Shown: one piece after another, positions 1 to 8,908 of the stretch | Layout: each line of letters starts with the position of its first letter | Numbering within the stretch: position 1 is the first letter of the stretch | NCBI GenBank assembly: GCA_026398735.1 | Contig: JAPLSH010000019.1 | Location: 149,304-213,303 of the forward strand | Origin: Pseudomonadota bacterium | GTDB taxonomy: Bacteria > Pseudomonadota > Gammaproteobacteria > Steroidobacterales > Steroidobacteraceae | Reading direction: 5' to 3' | DNA: 64,000 nt | The notes under the pieces: generated by a model | What the model was told of the DNA's origin: nothing | Databases searched by the model: none | What the model saw: only the letters and a program-made list of their open reading frames with translations | Program-made: the position numbers and the translations under genes

Positions 1-164
1 GTGGCCACGCCATCGACGTGCACGGTGCAGGCGCCGCACTGCGCCATACCGCAACCGAATTTGGTGCCCGTGAGGTTCAGGCTGTCGCGAAGCACCCACA
101 GCAAGGGGGTGTCATCGGTGGCATCGGTCTCAAGCTTCTTGCCGTTGACGTCTAGCGTGGTCAT
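1..164 (-). CDS. [2Fe-2S] small subunit of a molybdenum hydroxylase (IorA-like), cut by window edge
   Basis: Only the first 54 codons are present; the gene runs off the left edge. The translation starts [12 protein letters not shown] and has the plant-ferredoxin-type cysteine cluster [16 protein letters not shown]. This is the N-terminal [2Fe-2S] domain of the xanthine dehydrogenase family, and the [11 protein letters not shown] form is typical of isoquinoline 1-oxidoreductase alpha-type subunits. The subunit passes electrons from the molybdenum centre to an acceptor. A GAGGATCC stretch just before the ATG can serve as ribosome binding site. It is divergent from xdhC, whose product matures this enzyme class, which supports the call. 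The large molybdopterin subunit should lie beyond the window. The substrate cannot be told. Confidence 0.85.
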   Translation of the reverse strand, partial: MTTLDVNGKKLETDATDDTPLLWVLRDSLNLTGTKFGCGMAQCGACTVHVDGVA

Positions 165-261
165 GGGATCCTCGAAAGCTGTGTGAGTCTAGGCGGGCAG
201 TATGGCCGGCCGCGGCGCATATTATGGGACTTGCGCTGTGGCAACGGTAGACTTCTGACGC

Positions 262-1293
262 ATGCAAAACTCGCTCCGAAACGACCCGGATGACCTGCTC
301 GGTGTCGCCCTGCAATGGCAGGCGGCTGGCAGCGCTGTCGCGTTGGCCACCGTGGTCGAAACCTGGGGCTCTGCGCCGCGTCCGGCCGGCAGCCAACTGG
401 TCTGCAATGCGGCGGGTGAGTTTGTCGGCTCGGTGTCGGGTGGCTGCGTAGAGGTGGCGGTCATCGAGGCCGCCGCGCAGGTGATGACCAGCGGCCAAAC
501 GCAGCTGCTGTCGTTTGGTGTCAGCGACGAGCAGGCCTGGTCCGTGGGCTTGGCCTGTGGCGGGCGCATCCGGGTGTTTGTTGAGCCGGTGGCAGAGCTG
601 TCGCGTTGCGAAGGCTTGCAGGCGCTGCGCGCGGCACGGGCTGATGCGCGTGCCGTGGTGCGGGTAACGCCTTTAGATGGCGCGCTGCCGCAGGTGCTGG
701 ATCCGCAGTCCTTGCCGATCCACCTGTCTGCAGAGTTGAGCGCTGCCGTGAACACAGTGCTGGTCACAGATCGTGCCCAAGTGATTACCGAGAATGGCAT
801 CGAGAGTTTGGTAGCACCGTGCAATCCGCCGCTGCGCATGGTGATAGTGGGTGCTGTGCACATCAGCGAATCGCTGTGCCGCCTGGCACTAGAGCTGGGC
901 TATCGCGTCACGGTCATCGATCCGCGCGCCGGCTTTGCCCGTGAGAGTTTGTTCAGTGGCGTGCAGCTGATTAACCAGTGGCCGCAAGAAGCTTTTGCCG
1001 GCTTGCAAGTTGATGCACGCACGGCGGTGGTGCTGCTGACTCACGATCCAAAGATCGATGATCCTGCCTTGGAGTGCGTGTTGAGCTCGCCGGTGTTCTA
1101 CATCGGCGCGCTTGGGTCCACACGCACGCATGCGCGGCGCTTGCAGCGCCTGGCAGAGCGCGGTTGGACGGATGCGCAGCTGGCACGCATCAACGGGCCT
1201 GCGGGGCTTGCCATTGGTGCGCGCACACCGGCAGAGATTGCCTTGTCGGTGTTGGCACAGGCCACGCAGTGCCTGCGACAGGCGCGTTCATGA
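262..1293 (+). CDS. xdhC: XdhC/CoxI family molybdenum-cofactor maturation protein
   Basis: Predicted cytoplasmic chaperone that binds molybdenum cofactor, promotes its sulfuration and helps insert it into xanthine dehydrogenase-family enzymes. The 343-residue protein has the XdhC/CoxI N-terminal domain, with GSVSGGCVE near residues 56-64 and a LACGG loop near 97-101. A C-terminal Rossmann-like domain begins MVIVGAVHIS near residue 193 and is followed by VTVIDPR. The start is the ATG at 262. No convincing Shine-Dalgarno precedes it, but a TAGACT hexamer at 248-253 is placed for a very short leader. It overlaps the next gene by ATGA. The divergent [2Fe-2S] subunit gene is its likely client. Confidence 0.88.
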   Translation: MQNSLRNDPDDLLGVALQWQAAGSAVALATVVETWGSAPRPAGSQLVCNAAGEFVGSVSGGCVEVAVIEAAAQVMTSGQTQLLSFGVSDEQAWSVGLACGGRIRVFVEPVAELSRCEGLQALRAARADARAVVRVTPLDGALPQVLDPQSLPIHLSAELSAAVNTVLVTDRAQVITENGIESLVAPCNPPLRMVIVGAVHISESLCRLALELGYRVTVIDPRAGFARESLFSGVQLINQWPQEAFAGLQVDARTAVVLLTHDPKIDDPALECVLSSPVFYIGALGSTRTHARRLQRLAERGWTDAQLARINGPAGLAIGARTPAEIALSVLAQATQCLRQARS

Positions 1294-2294
1294 AGTTTGG
1301 TGAGGTACCGGTCGCTGCTGCTGCCGGCTGCTTGCTGGCACATGGCCTGAAGCAGGGCGCGGTGGTGTTTCGCAAAGGACGCTTGTTGTCTGCAGCTGAT
1401 GTGTTCGCGTTACAAGCAGAGGGTGTAGATAAAGTAATCGTCGCGCAGCTGGATGGCGACGATGTACCCGAAGATGTTGCAGCGCAGGCGCTGGCTGATG
1501 CGCTGTGCGGCGCCGGTGCGCACAGCACGAAGGCCAACACCGGTCGTGCCAATCTGCTGGCTGATGCGCACGGTCTTGCGGTGGTGGATGCTGGGCGCAT
1601 TCATGCAATCAATGCCGTGCATGAGTCGTTGACCGTGGCGACAGTGCCGCCCTTCGAGCCGATCGCCTCAGGGCAGATGTTGGCCACCATCAAGATTATT
1701 CCTTATGCCGTGCCGCGCGCTGCGTTGCAGCAGGCATTGGCGCTGGCACAGGGCGCTACGCCTGCGCTTAGTGTCGCGGCGTTTGTGCCGCGACGTGTTG
1801 CCCTGGCCATGACCCGTTTGGCCGATACGCGCGCAGCAGTCTTGGCCAAGATGCGCGAGGCAGTGGCCAAGCGCCTGCAGCCGCTGAGCTCTCCGCTGCA
1901 ATGTGAAGCAGTGGTGCAACACGACGTGCAGGCACTGGCCAGCGTGCTGCGTGCATGGGCCGATGCCGACGCAGCCGATGTGCTGTTGATCAGCGGTATT
2001 GCTGCAACGGTCGATCGCGCCGATGTGGTGCCTGCAGCCATTGAAGCTGCCGGCGGTACGGTGTTGCACGCTGGCATGCCGGTGGATCCGGGTAATTTGT
2101 TGGTGTTGGGCACGTTGCACGGTAAGCCCGTGGTCGGGCTGCCCACGTGCGCGCGCTCACCCAAGCTCAATGGATTTGATTTTGTGCTGCGCCGATTGGT
2201 TGCAGGGCTGCCGGTGGATGCAGCTCAGATCATGCAAATGGGTGTAGGTGGTTTGTTGACTGAGATTCCAACGCGACCCATGCCGCGCGGCTGA
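1290..2294 (+). CDS. Molybdopterin-binding protein, MoeA/MoCF-like (stand-alone)
   Basis: 334 residues starting MKFGEVPVAAAAG, with an ATGA overlap to xdhC that fixes the start at 1290. The N-terminus resembles the molybdopterin-binding half of proteins that elsewhere are fused to a MocA-like nucleotidyltransferase. The C-terminal part carries the MoCF-like stretch VDPGNLLVLGTLHGKPVVGLP followed by CARSPKLNGFD. No nucleotidyltransferase domain follows here; the protein stops soon after. A role in delivering or modifying molybdenum cofactor for the neighbouring hydroxylase is inferred from family and context. The exact reaction, for example cytidylylation support, is not shown by the sequence. 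Confidence 0.75.
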   Translation: MKFGEVPVAAAAGCLLAHGLKQGAVVFRKGRLLSAADVFALQAEGVDKVIVAQLDGDDVPEDVAAQALADALCGAGAHSTKANTGRANLLADAHGLAVVDAGRIHAINAVHESLTVATVPPFEPIASGQMLATIKIIPYAVPRAALQQALALAQGATPALSVAAFVPRRVALAMTRLADTRAAVLAKMREAVAKRLQPLSSPLQCEAVVQHDVQALASVLRAWADADAADVLLISGIAATVDRADVVPAAIEAAGGTVLHAGMPVDPGNLLVLGTLHGKPVVGLPTCARSPKLNGFDFVLRRLVAGLPVDAAQIMQMGVGGLLTEIPTRPMPRG

Positions 2295-2317
2295 AGTCGT
2301 TGCCACAAGGAGCACCT

Positions 2318-3559
2318 ATGGACCGTCGCCGATTTATCCAAAACGCTGCGGTGGCAGTCGCTGCAGCGCTGCCTTTGTCTGCAAGTCTGGCCGCTGTCCG
2401 GTCTGATCTGCGCATCACGCGGGTGCGAGTTTTTAATCCTGCCAACACCACTAACCTGGCAGGTCCGCTGGGCCTGAGCGAGATCGTGGTGGCTGTTGAC
2501 ACCAACGCTGGTATCACTGGCTATGGTCAGGGCGGCACACCAGATCTGCTGCGTTATGCAGCCAGCCTGCTGATAGATCAGGACCCGCTGCGCATTGAAT
2601 ATTTATGGCAGCGTATGTATCGCAGTTCGATCTATCCAGCCGGACGCGAGCGGCTGCATGCGGTGGGCGCGCTGGACTGCGCGCTGTGGGATATCAAGGG
2701 CAAGCTGCTGGATGTGCCGGTGTATCAATTGCTGGGCGGTCGCGCACGCGACTACATCGAGTGCTACAAATCCTATGGTCCCATACGCCCTGAAGCCGCT
2801 CGCGCTGAGGCGCGCAAGACCATGGATGAGGGGTACAAGGCGATCCGTGTGTTCAGCCTTGCCGGTGCTGGCAACAGCTTTGATACGCGCCGTGGTATCG
2901 ATGCGTTGGTAGCGCTGTGCACAGACCTGCGCGAAGGTGCCGGGCCCTCGGGCGAATTCATCTTCGATGCGCATACGCGCTTTGATTACGCCGATGCCCT
3001 GCACCTGTGTGAACGTCTGGCACCGTTGTCGCCGTTGTTTGTCGAAGACCCGCTGCGGCAGATGGATGACTACACCTTGTTCGGACGGCTTCGCGAACGC
3101 ACCAGCGTGCCGCTGGCAGCAGGCGAACAGTTTGGAGAGTTGCGTGATGGCAATCTGCCGCTGGTTGAGCAGGGGCTGATCGACTATCTGCGCTCAAGCA
3201 TTCCCAATGTCGGCGGCATCACCGGCTATCGCAAGCTGGCTGCACTGTGCGAGGCACATTCTGTGGCGATGGTGCCGCACTTCACCGGGCCCATTGCCAC
3301 CGCGGCGGTGGTGCATGCGCTGCTGAGTGTGCCCACGCCTGTCATCAACGAGGCTTACAAACCGGAGTTGCCGGCGTATCTGAAGGCGGGCATCGATTTT
3401 CGCAATGGCCGGATGTACCCAGTGGATCGCCCGGGGTTGGGTGTCACGGTAGACGAGCAGCGTCTGAACCCGATCGCTCAGTACACCCAACCGCGCCCGC
3501 CTGAGTTGTATCAAGGCGAGAGCTTTCAGCGGCCCGACGGGTCGCATTTGTATCTGTAG
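2318..3559 (+). CDS. Tat-exported enolase-superfamily protein (mandelate racemase/muconate lactonizing type)
   Basis: 413 residues. The ATG at 2318 follows an AAGGAG ribosome binding site, preferred over a TTG at 2300. The N-terminus MDRRRFIQNAAVAVAAALPL is a twin-arginine signal followed by a hydrophobic segment, so export of a folded protein is predicted. The barrel domain keeps the superfamily's metal ligands: D218 (FDAH), E243 (VEDP) and E270 (AGEQ). H321 (VPHF) is a likely catalytic base and K174 (GYKAIRV) a candidate lysine. Most relatives are cytoplasmic sugar-acid dehydratases or racemases, so a Tat signal is unusual. The substrate is unknown; the neighbouring exported enzymes suggest a periplasmic carbohydrate or acid. 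Confidence 0.82.
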   Translation: MDRRRFIQNAAVAVAAALPLSASLAAVRSDLRITRVRVFNPANTTNLAGPLGLSEIVVAVDTNAGITGYGQGGTPDLLRYAASLLIDQDPLRIEYLWQRMYRSSIYPAGRERLHAVGALDCALWDIKGKLLDVPVYQLLGGRARDYIECYKSYGPIRPEAARAEARKTMDEGYKAIRVFSLAGAGNSFDTRRGIDALVALCTDLREGAGPSGEFIFDAHTRFDYADALHLCERLAPLSPLFVEDPLRQMDDYTLFGRLRERTSVPLAAGEQFGELRDGNLPLVEQGLIDYLRSSIPNVGGITGYRKLAALCEAHSVAMVPHFTGPIATAAVVHALLSVPTPVINEAYKPELPAYLKAGIDFRNGRMYPVDRPGLGVTVDEQRLNPIAQYTQPRPPELYQGESFQRPDGSHLYL

Positions 3560-3578
3560 CCTCTGGTGGCGGCGGCAG

Positions 3579-3968
3579 TCAGCGTCCCGGATAGTCGCCG
3601 CTGCGCACAGCCTCTTCGGCAGAGGGCATGTTGCACAGGTCCATGCGCGTGATGCGACCGTCCTGCACCTGGGCCAACACCACACCCAGCAGCGATTCCG
3701 GTCCACCCTGGGCCAGCACCACACACGGTCCGTCATGCGGTGCTGGCAGCACGCCCATCTCGGCAAACACGGGTCTGCCACTTTTTTTGACGGCAATCAG
3801 CTTCGGGTGGATGTAGTCGATATAGGCCTGTTTGGATTGCAGCGTGTGAAAGACCCACTGTGAGGCCCACACGAAGTCATCGGCCAGCAGCGGCTCCAGT
3901 GCAGTGCTGTCGAGGGTGTTCATCATCTGGGCATAGGCGCGCAGCGCGCCGTCGACGGTCAGTGTCAT
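3579..3968 (-). CDS. Small NTF2/SnoaL-like protein
   Basis: 129 residues, starting MTLTVDGALRAYAQMMNTLD at the ATG at 3968. The open frame continues upstream but would overlap the divergent gene's leader, so the shorter start is chosen. The pattern, an amphipathic first helix, 'LEPLLADDFVWAS', then beta strands with 'LLGVVLAQVQDGRITRMDL', fits the cone-shaped NTF2-like fold used by SnoaL-type cyclases, dehydratases and isomerases. No signal peptide is seen, so it is probably cytoplasmic. No catalytic residue can be assigned. It converges on the enolase-superfamily gene and diverges from the SMP-30-like gene. Function unknown. Confidence 0.6.
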   Translation of the reverse strand: MTLTVDGALRAYAQMMNTLDSTALEPLLADDFVWASQWVFHTLQSKQAYIDYIHPKLIAVKKSGRPVFAEMGVLPAPHDGPCVVLAQGGPESLLGVVLAQVQDGRITRMDLCNMPSAEEAVRSGDYPGR

Positions 3969-4035
3969 GGGCAAATCCGTTGCTATGATGTCAAAAAGCG
4001 CATTGGTGTGAGTGCCGCTGCGCAGAGGAGGAGTC

Positions 4036-4908
4036 ATGTTCATGGATCTGCTGATCGACGGCCCAAGCATCCATCCTGAGAGCATTACAGCAGATGCCGC
4101 GGGCGCGCTGTATACCGGCAGCATGGCCGGCATCATCTACCGCGCATTGCCTGGTGAGGCCAAGGCCACACCATTCATCAAGCCCGATGCCGGTAACGGT
4201 CTGCAGGCGGTCTTCGGGGTGCTTGCCGATGACCGTTCCGGTCGCTTGTATGTTTGCTCGGTGGCCAATCCGTTTGCGCCTCGCGGCGCGCAAGTGCCAC
4301 CGCCCAGCGCCGTGGTTGCGTTTGACCTGCGCAGTGGCCGCTTTGCCGGTCGCTGGTCCTTTCCCGCGCCTGGTGGCGTGTGCAATGACATCGCGGTGTC
4401 GCGCGATGGGTCGCTGTATGCCACCGATACTTCTGGCGGCCGTATCCTCCAGCTCGCGCCCGGCGCTGCAACGCTGACGGTTGCAGCACAGGCTGATGCG
4501 CTCAAAGGCATCGATGGCATCGCCTTTGACAGCGACGGCACGCTGTACGTGAACATCGTCACTACCGGCCAGATGTTGCGGGTTGCCCTTGGGGATCGAC
4601 CGGACAACGCAGTGCTCACACCCCTGCAGGTGGATCGCAAACTTGAGGGCCCTGATGGCCTGCGTCCGCTCGATGCGCATCGCTTTGTACAGGCCGAAGG
4701 CACCAGCGGCCGAATCACCACTGTCACGATCCAGGGTGACAAAGCCCATGTCACGGTGCTGCGCGAGGGTCTTAACTCCTCGCCGGGCGTCACGGTAGTG
4801 GGTAAGACGGTGTATGCCATTGAAGGCAAGATCGGCTATCTGGTGGATCCAGCGTTGCGTGGCCAGGATCCCGGCGAGTTCAAGATAACGGCGATATCGC
4901 TGCAGTAA
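4036..4908 (+). CDS. SMP-30/gluconolactonase-like beta-propeller protein
   Basis: 290 residues. The ATG at 4036 is preceded by AGAGGAGGAG, which fixes the start over an in-frame ATG at 4012. Repeated blade-like motifs such as GRLYVCSVAN, CNDIAVSRDGSLYATD and GIDGIAFDSDGTLYVNI are typical of the six-bladed SMP-30/NHL propeller. Members include calcium- or zinc-dependent lactonases and periplasmic sensors. The N-terminus has no clear signal peptide. It begins a tight co-directional run: 9 bases to the DUF8021-like gene, which itself overlaps the PQQ dehydrogenase gene. A lactonase acting on the dehydrogenase's product is an attractive inference, not proven. Confidence 0.72.
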   Translation: MFMDLLIDGPSIHPESITADAAGALYTGSMAGIIYRALPGEAKATPFIKPDAGNGLQAVFGVLADDRSGRLYVCSVANPFAPRGAQVPPPSAVVAFDLRSGRFAGRWSFPAPGGVCNDIAVSRDGSLYATDTSGGRILQLAPGAATLTVAAQADALKGIDGIAFDSDGTLYVNIVTTGQMLRVALGDRPDNAVLTPLQVDRKLEGPDGLRPLDAHRFVQAEGTSGRITTVTIQGDKAHVTVLREGLNSSPGVTVVGKTVYAIEGKIGYLVDPALRGQDPGEFKITAISLQ

Positions 4909-4917
4909 GGACGTCAC

Positions 4918-6807
4918 ATGCTGGCCAAGTCACTTCGGGTATTTGCAGTCGCACTGGTTACCGCGGGTCCATGGGTGCCTGCGCCACTGCAGGCGCAGTC
5001 ACCCGGCAACTACAGCGCTGTCTATCCGAGCGACTGTGATTACGCATGCCTGACCGGCCATGTTGAGAACTACATGAAGGCGTTGGCTGGACGTGACGCC
5101 AAGCGTTTGCCGGTGGCGCGCAATATCCGCTTTACCGAGAACAATGTTGAGATGCCGTTTGGCACCGAAGGACTCTGGGCCACGGTGACGGGCGTGGCGC
5201 CCACCGGCATGGTGGCCGCCGATACGCAGACCGGTGAGGCGGCCTGGATCGGTACTGCCGAGGAAAACGGCGCGCCGGTGTATCTGGGCGTACGGATGGC
5301 GGTGCGCGAGGGCAGGTTGGCCGAGGTTGAAACCGTGGTGGTGCGCAACACCGGCTTGCCCTTGCCGTTTGGTGACGTGAAGACCGTGACGCACGATCCG
5401 GCCTTTGCGCAGGTGCTGCCGCCGGGCGAGCGGCGCTCGCGCGAGCGCCTGCGTGCTGTTGCCGACAGCTATTTCAATACGGTCGAACTCAACGACGGCA
5501 TGGTGTTTGCGCCGTTTGCGGACGATTGCGCACGCCTGGAAAACGGCATCCTCACTACCGCTGCAGCACCGGGGTCGGCCGGGGCCATCATGGCCGGCTG
5601 CGAGGCACAGTTTCGGCTCGGCATCTATCGCATCAACAAACGCATTCGCGAACGTCGCTATCCCTTGATTGATGTCGAGCGCGGCGTGGTGGTAGCCACC
5701 GGATTTTTTGATCACGCCAACGAGTTCGATACCTACAAGACCACTGATGGCATCGACCGCAAGACCGCACTCAAGTGGCCCAACTCCATCTCCTTGATCG
5801 AGGCGTTTCGCATCCGCGACGGTCGTATCCAGCGTATCGAGACAGTGTTTAGCTATGTGCCGTATTTCATGCACTCACCGTTCTATGACCATGCACCTGC
5901 CGTAGTGCCTGCAGCTGCGCCTGCCAAGGTGGCGGCTGCAGCCTGCGACAGCACCTGCCTCAATGGCGTGGCGGCGCAGTTCATGGACGCCCTGGCCAGT
6001 GGCAAGCCGGCCAGCGTGCCGTGGGCTGCGCGCGTGCGCTTTACCGAGAACGGTGTGGCTCAGCAGATCGGTGAGGGCGTGTGGGGTTCGATACGCGCGC
6101 ATTCACCGCAGGCAGTGCTGGTGGCCGATGCCGCCACTGGCACGGTGATCTGGCAGGGCCTGATCAGTGATCACGACCTGCCGGCATGGTTTGCGCTGCG
6201 CTTGCAGGTGGTGGACCGGCGCGTAGCCGATGTCGAGACTTGGATAGCGCGTGCACGTAACCCCGGGCCGTTTGGCGATACCTCACGGTTTGAGGTAGAT
6301 GCGCTGTTCAACCAAGTGCTACCGGTCGCGCAGCGCAGTACGCGCTCGCAGCTTGCAGCGGTGGCGACCCGCTATTGGGACACCGTGCAGCGCAATGACG
6401 GCCGGGTGCTGCCGCAGTTTGAGTCAGCCTGTGTACGGCGTGAAAACGGCCAGCTGGTGACGCAGGGCGAGGCCGGTTCGGCCACCATCGTCAAGGCTGC
6501 GGCCACGCTGGCACAGGGCTGCGAGGCGCAGCTTAAGCTGGGTCTGTACAAGCCGGTGGATCGCGTGCGTGACCGCCGCGTGCTGACGGTCGATGAGGCG
6601 CGCGGACTGGTGGTTACCAGCAGCTTTGCGGACTTTGGCTTGGCGCAGACGCAGTACCGCACCACTGATGGTGTGTTGCGCGACACCCAGGACAAGCACC
6701 CCAGCACGCGCGAGCAGTTGGAGATCTTTCGCATCGTCGGCGGTCGCATCCAACGCATCGAGGCCATATCGGTGTATCAGCCCTATCGCATGCCGCTGGC
6801 CTGGTGA
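4918..6807 (+). CDS. Secreted protein with two tandem DUF8021-like domains
   Basis: 629 residues with a cleavable signal peptide (cleavage near ...PLQAQS). Two homologous halves follow, about residues 36-325 and 345-629. Each half has a CDxxCL opening, an 'RFTEN' stretch, a D-to-W segment, an 'NDG' motif, a 'CxRxENG' region, a GCEAQ(F/L)(R/K)LG(I/L)Y block and a C-terminal RIQRIE strand. This order resembles the uncharacterised DUF8021 domain found mainly in fungi, with NTF2-like parts; that identification is from memory. Paired cysteines suggest periplasmic disulfides. It is sandwiched between an SMP-30-like gene and a quinohemoprotein dehydrogenase and overlaps the latter. Function unknown. 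Confidence 0.7.
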   Translation: MLAKSLRVFAVALVTAGPWVPAPLQAQSPGNYSAVYPSDCDYACLTGHVENYMKALAGRDAKRLPVARNIRFTENNVEMPFGTEGLWATVTGVAPTGMVAADTQTGEAAWIGTAEENGAPVYLGVRMAVREGRLAEVETVVVRNTGLPLPFGDVKTVTHDPAFAQVLPPGERRSRERLRAVADSYFNTVELNDGMVFAPFADDCARLENGILTTAAAPGSAGAIMAGCEAQFRLGIYRINKRIRERRYPLIDVERGVVVATGFFDHANEFDTYKTTDGIDRKTALKWPNSISLIEAFRIRDGRIQRIETVFSYVPYFMHSPFYDHAPAVVPAAAPAKVAAAACDSTCLNGVAAQFMDALASGKPASVPWAARVRFTENGVAQQIGEGVWGSIRAHSPQAVLVADAATGTVIWQGLISDHDLPAWFALRLQVVDRRVADVETWIARARNPGPFGDTSRFEVDALFNQVLPVAQRSTRSQLAAVATRYWDTVQRNDGRVLPQFESACVRRENGQLVTQGEAGSATIVKAAATLAQGCEAQLKLGLYKPVDRVRDRRVLTVDEARGLVVTSSFADFGLAQTQYRTTDGVLRDTQDKHPSTREQLEIFRIVGGRIQRIEAISVYQPYRMPLAW

Positions 6808-8906
6808 CAGTCATGAAGCAGGTTGCCGCACTGTGGATCGCTCTGGTGCCCCTGCTCACGTGGGGCGCATCACCGACGCCTGCTGATGTGGACGGTGGGC
6901 GGCTGCGTGCGGCCGACAGCCATGCAGGTGAATGGATGTCGTATGGCCGTACCTGGGATGAACAGCGCTTTTCGCCGCTGACCCAGATCAACGACAGCAA
7001 CGCCGGCCAGTTGGGGCTGGCCTGGTATGCAGATCTCAATACCTATCGCGGCATTCAGGCCACGCCGCTGATGATCGACGCTGTGCTTTACAACGTCTCG
7101 GTGTGGAATGTCGTCACTGCATATGACGCACGCACAGGCCGGGTACTGTGGACGTTTGATCCGAAAGTGGCGCCCGAGTGGGCGCGCCTTGCTTGCTGCG
7201 GTCCGTCGGCGCGTGGCATCGCCGCGTGGAAAGGGCGCATTTACATTGGCGCGCTCGATGGCCGCTTGATCGCCATCGACGCGCGTGATGGTCATCAGCT
7301 GTGGTCGGTGCAAACCTTTGATCGCAACTGGGCGTACTCGATCACTGGGCCGCCGCGTGTGTTCGACGGCAAAGTGGTCATCGGCAATGGCGGTGCCGAC
7401 TATGGCGTGCGGGGCTATGTCACCGCCTATGACGCGCTCACCGGCAAGAAGGTGTGGCGCTTTTTTACCATCCCGGGTGATCCGTCCAAGGGGCCCGACG
7501 GCGAAGCATCGGACAGCGTGATGGCGATGGCCGCCAAGACTTGGACTGGCAATTGGTGGGATCACGGTGGCGGCGGCACCGCTTGGGATTCGATCGTGTA
7601 CGACCCCAAGCTCAAGCTGGTGTACATCGGCACGGGTAACGGTGGTCCGCACTCGCAGCACTTTCGCAGCCCCGGCGGCGGCGACAACCTGTTCCTGTGT
7701 TCCATCGTCGCGGTGCATGCCGACACGGGGGAGTACGCGTGGCACTACCAGATGGTGCCCAATGAGCAGTGGGACTTCACCTGCACGCAGCCGATGGTGC
7801 TTGCCGATCTCACCATCCAGGGGCGCAAGCGTCAGGTGTTGATGCAGGCCCCTAAAAACGGCTTCTTTTACGTTCTCGACCGCAAGACCGGGCAGTTCAT
7901 TTCGGGCGAGACTTACGTACCGAATCTGTGGGCCAGTCGCATCGATGCCAAGACCGGCAGGCCGGTAGTCAACCCCGATGCCTACATGACCGAGAAGCCC
8001 TTCTTGATGACGCCTACATGGATGGCGGCACACAGTTGGAACCCGATGTCCTATAGCCCCAAGACGGGCTTGGTGTATTTCCCCGCGCAGGTGCAATGGG
8101 CGGTCATCGCGCAGGTGGCAGACAAGGACTTTCGCTGGGTGCCGTTCAGATCCAATACCGGCATCAGCTACTCAAGCTACCCGGAGCTGCGCAAACAACT
8201 GCAAGCCGTGGCCGACAGCCGTGAAAAGGGCTTTCTGCTGGCGTGGGATCCGGTGCATCAGAAGGAAGCCTTTCGTGTTGAGTATCCGTATCCGGGTTCA
8301 GGTGGAGTGCTGACCACCGCAGGCAACTTGTTGGTGCAAGGCACCATCAACAAGACTTTGGCGGTGTATCGCGCCGATAACGGCAAGAAGCTGTGGGAAC
8401 TCGACACGCAATCGGTGCCGATCGCCGGCCCCATGACCTACAGCCTGGATGGGCAGCAGTACATTGCCGTAAACGTGGGGTGGGGCGGCTCGCCGGTACA
8501 TGGTTTGACGGTGGCGCCCGAGCCTGTGCGCTTTGGTCCAGCGCGGCTGCTGGTCTTTAAGCTCGGCGCCAAGGGTGTGGCGCTGCCACCGATGCCGCCG
8601 CCCACTACCGTGCCTGCGCCGCCGTTCCTGCGTGCTAGCGAAGAGCAGGTGCGTGCCGGGCAGAAGCTCTATGCCGAAACCTGCTCACGCTGCCATGGCG
8701 AGAACGCCCGTGGCGGCCTCAAGGAACTGCGGTTCATGACGCCCCAGACGCGTGCCGAGTTCAATGCCATCGTGCTGCAGGGCACGCGCAAGGACAAAGG
8801 CATGGCGGGCTTTGCGGATTTGCTCAGCGCCGACGACGTGGCCGCCATCAACGCCTATCTGGTCGCTCGGGCGAACGAGGATTGGGCCGACCACATTGCG
8901 CAGTGA
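6804..8906 (+). CDS. Quinohemoprotein (PQQ plus cytochrome c) dehydrogenase
   Basis: Up to 700 residues, exported by a signal peptide (about residues 4-22). It oxidises an alcohol or similar substrate in the periplasm with PQQ and passes electrons to its own heme. The propeller domain carries W-motif blades and the vicinal disulfide pair C131-C132 (ACCGPSARG) typical of PQQ alcohol dehydrogenases, plus a WDFTCTQP segment. A C-terminal c-type cytochrome has CSRCH near residue 628 and a candidate Met ligand in KGMAGFAD. The start is either GTG 6804, overlapping the upstream stop as GTGA, or ATG 6813; neither has a clear ribosome binding site. No pqq biosynthesis genes are in the window. Substrate unknown. 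Confidence 0.88.
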   Translation: MTVMKQVAALWIALVPLLTWGASPTPADVDGGRLRAADSHAGEWMSYGRTWDEQRFSPLTQINDSNAGQLGLAWYADLNTYRGIQATPLMIDAVLYNVSVWNVVTAYDARTGRVLWTFDPKVAPEWARLACCGPSARGIAAWKGRIYIGALDGRLIAIDARDGHQLWSVQTFDRNWAYSITGPPRVFDGKVVIGNGGADYGVRGYVTAYDALTGKKVWRFFTIPGDPSKGPDGEASDSVMAMAAKTWTGNWWDHGGGGTAWDSIVYDPKLKLVYIGTGNGGPHSQHFRSPGGGDNLFLCSIVAVHADTGEYAWHYQMVPNEQWDFTCTQPMVLADLTIQGRKRQVLMQAPKNGFFYVLDRKTGQFISGETYVPNLWASRIDAKTGRPVVNPDAYMTEKPFLMTPTWMAAHSWNPMSYSPKTGLVYFPAQVQWAVIAQVADKDFRWVPFRSNTGISYSSYPELRKQLQAVADSREKGFLLAWDPVHQKEAFRVEYPYPGSGGVLTTAGNLLVQGTINKTLAVYRADNGKKLWELDTQSVPIAGPMTYSLDGQQYIAVNVGWGGSPVHGLTVAPEPVRFGPARLLVFKLGAKGVALPPMPPPTTVPAPPFLRASEEQVRAGQKLYAETCSRCHGENARGGLKELRFMTPQTRAEFNAIVLQGTRKDKGMAGFADLLSADDVAAINAYLVARANEDWADHIAQ

Positions 8907-8908
8907 AA

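Noticed and set aside
6870-8096. 408-codon open frame on the minus strand opposite the PQQ dehydrogenase
   Set aside because: The opposite strand encodes a clear quinohemoprotein with all motifs, and the antisense product has a shadow-like composition.
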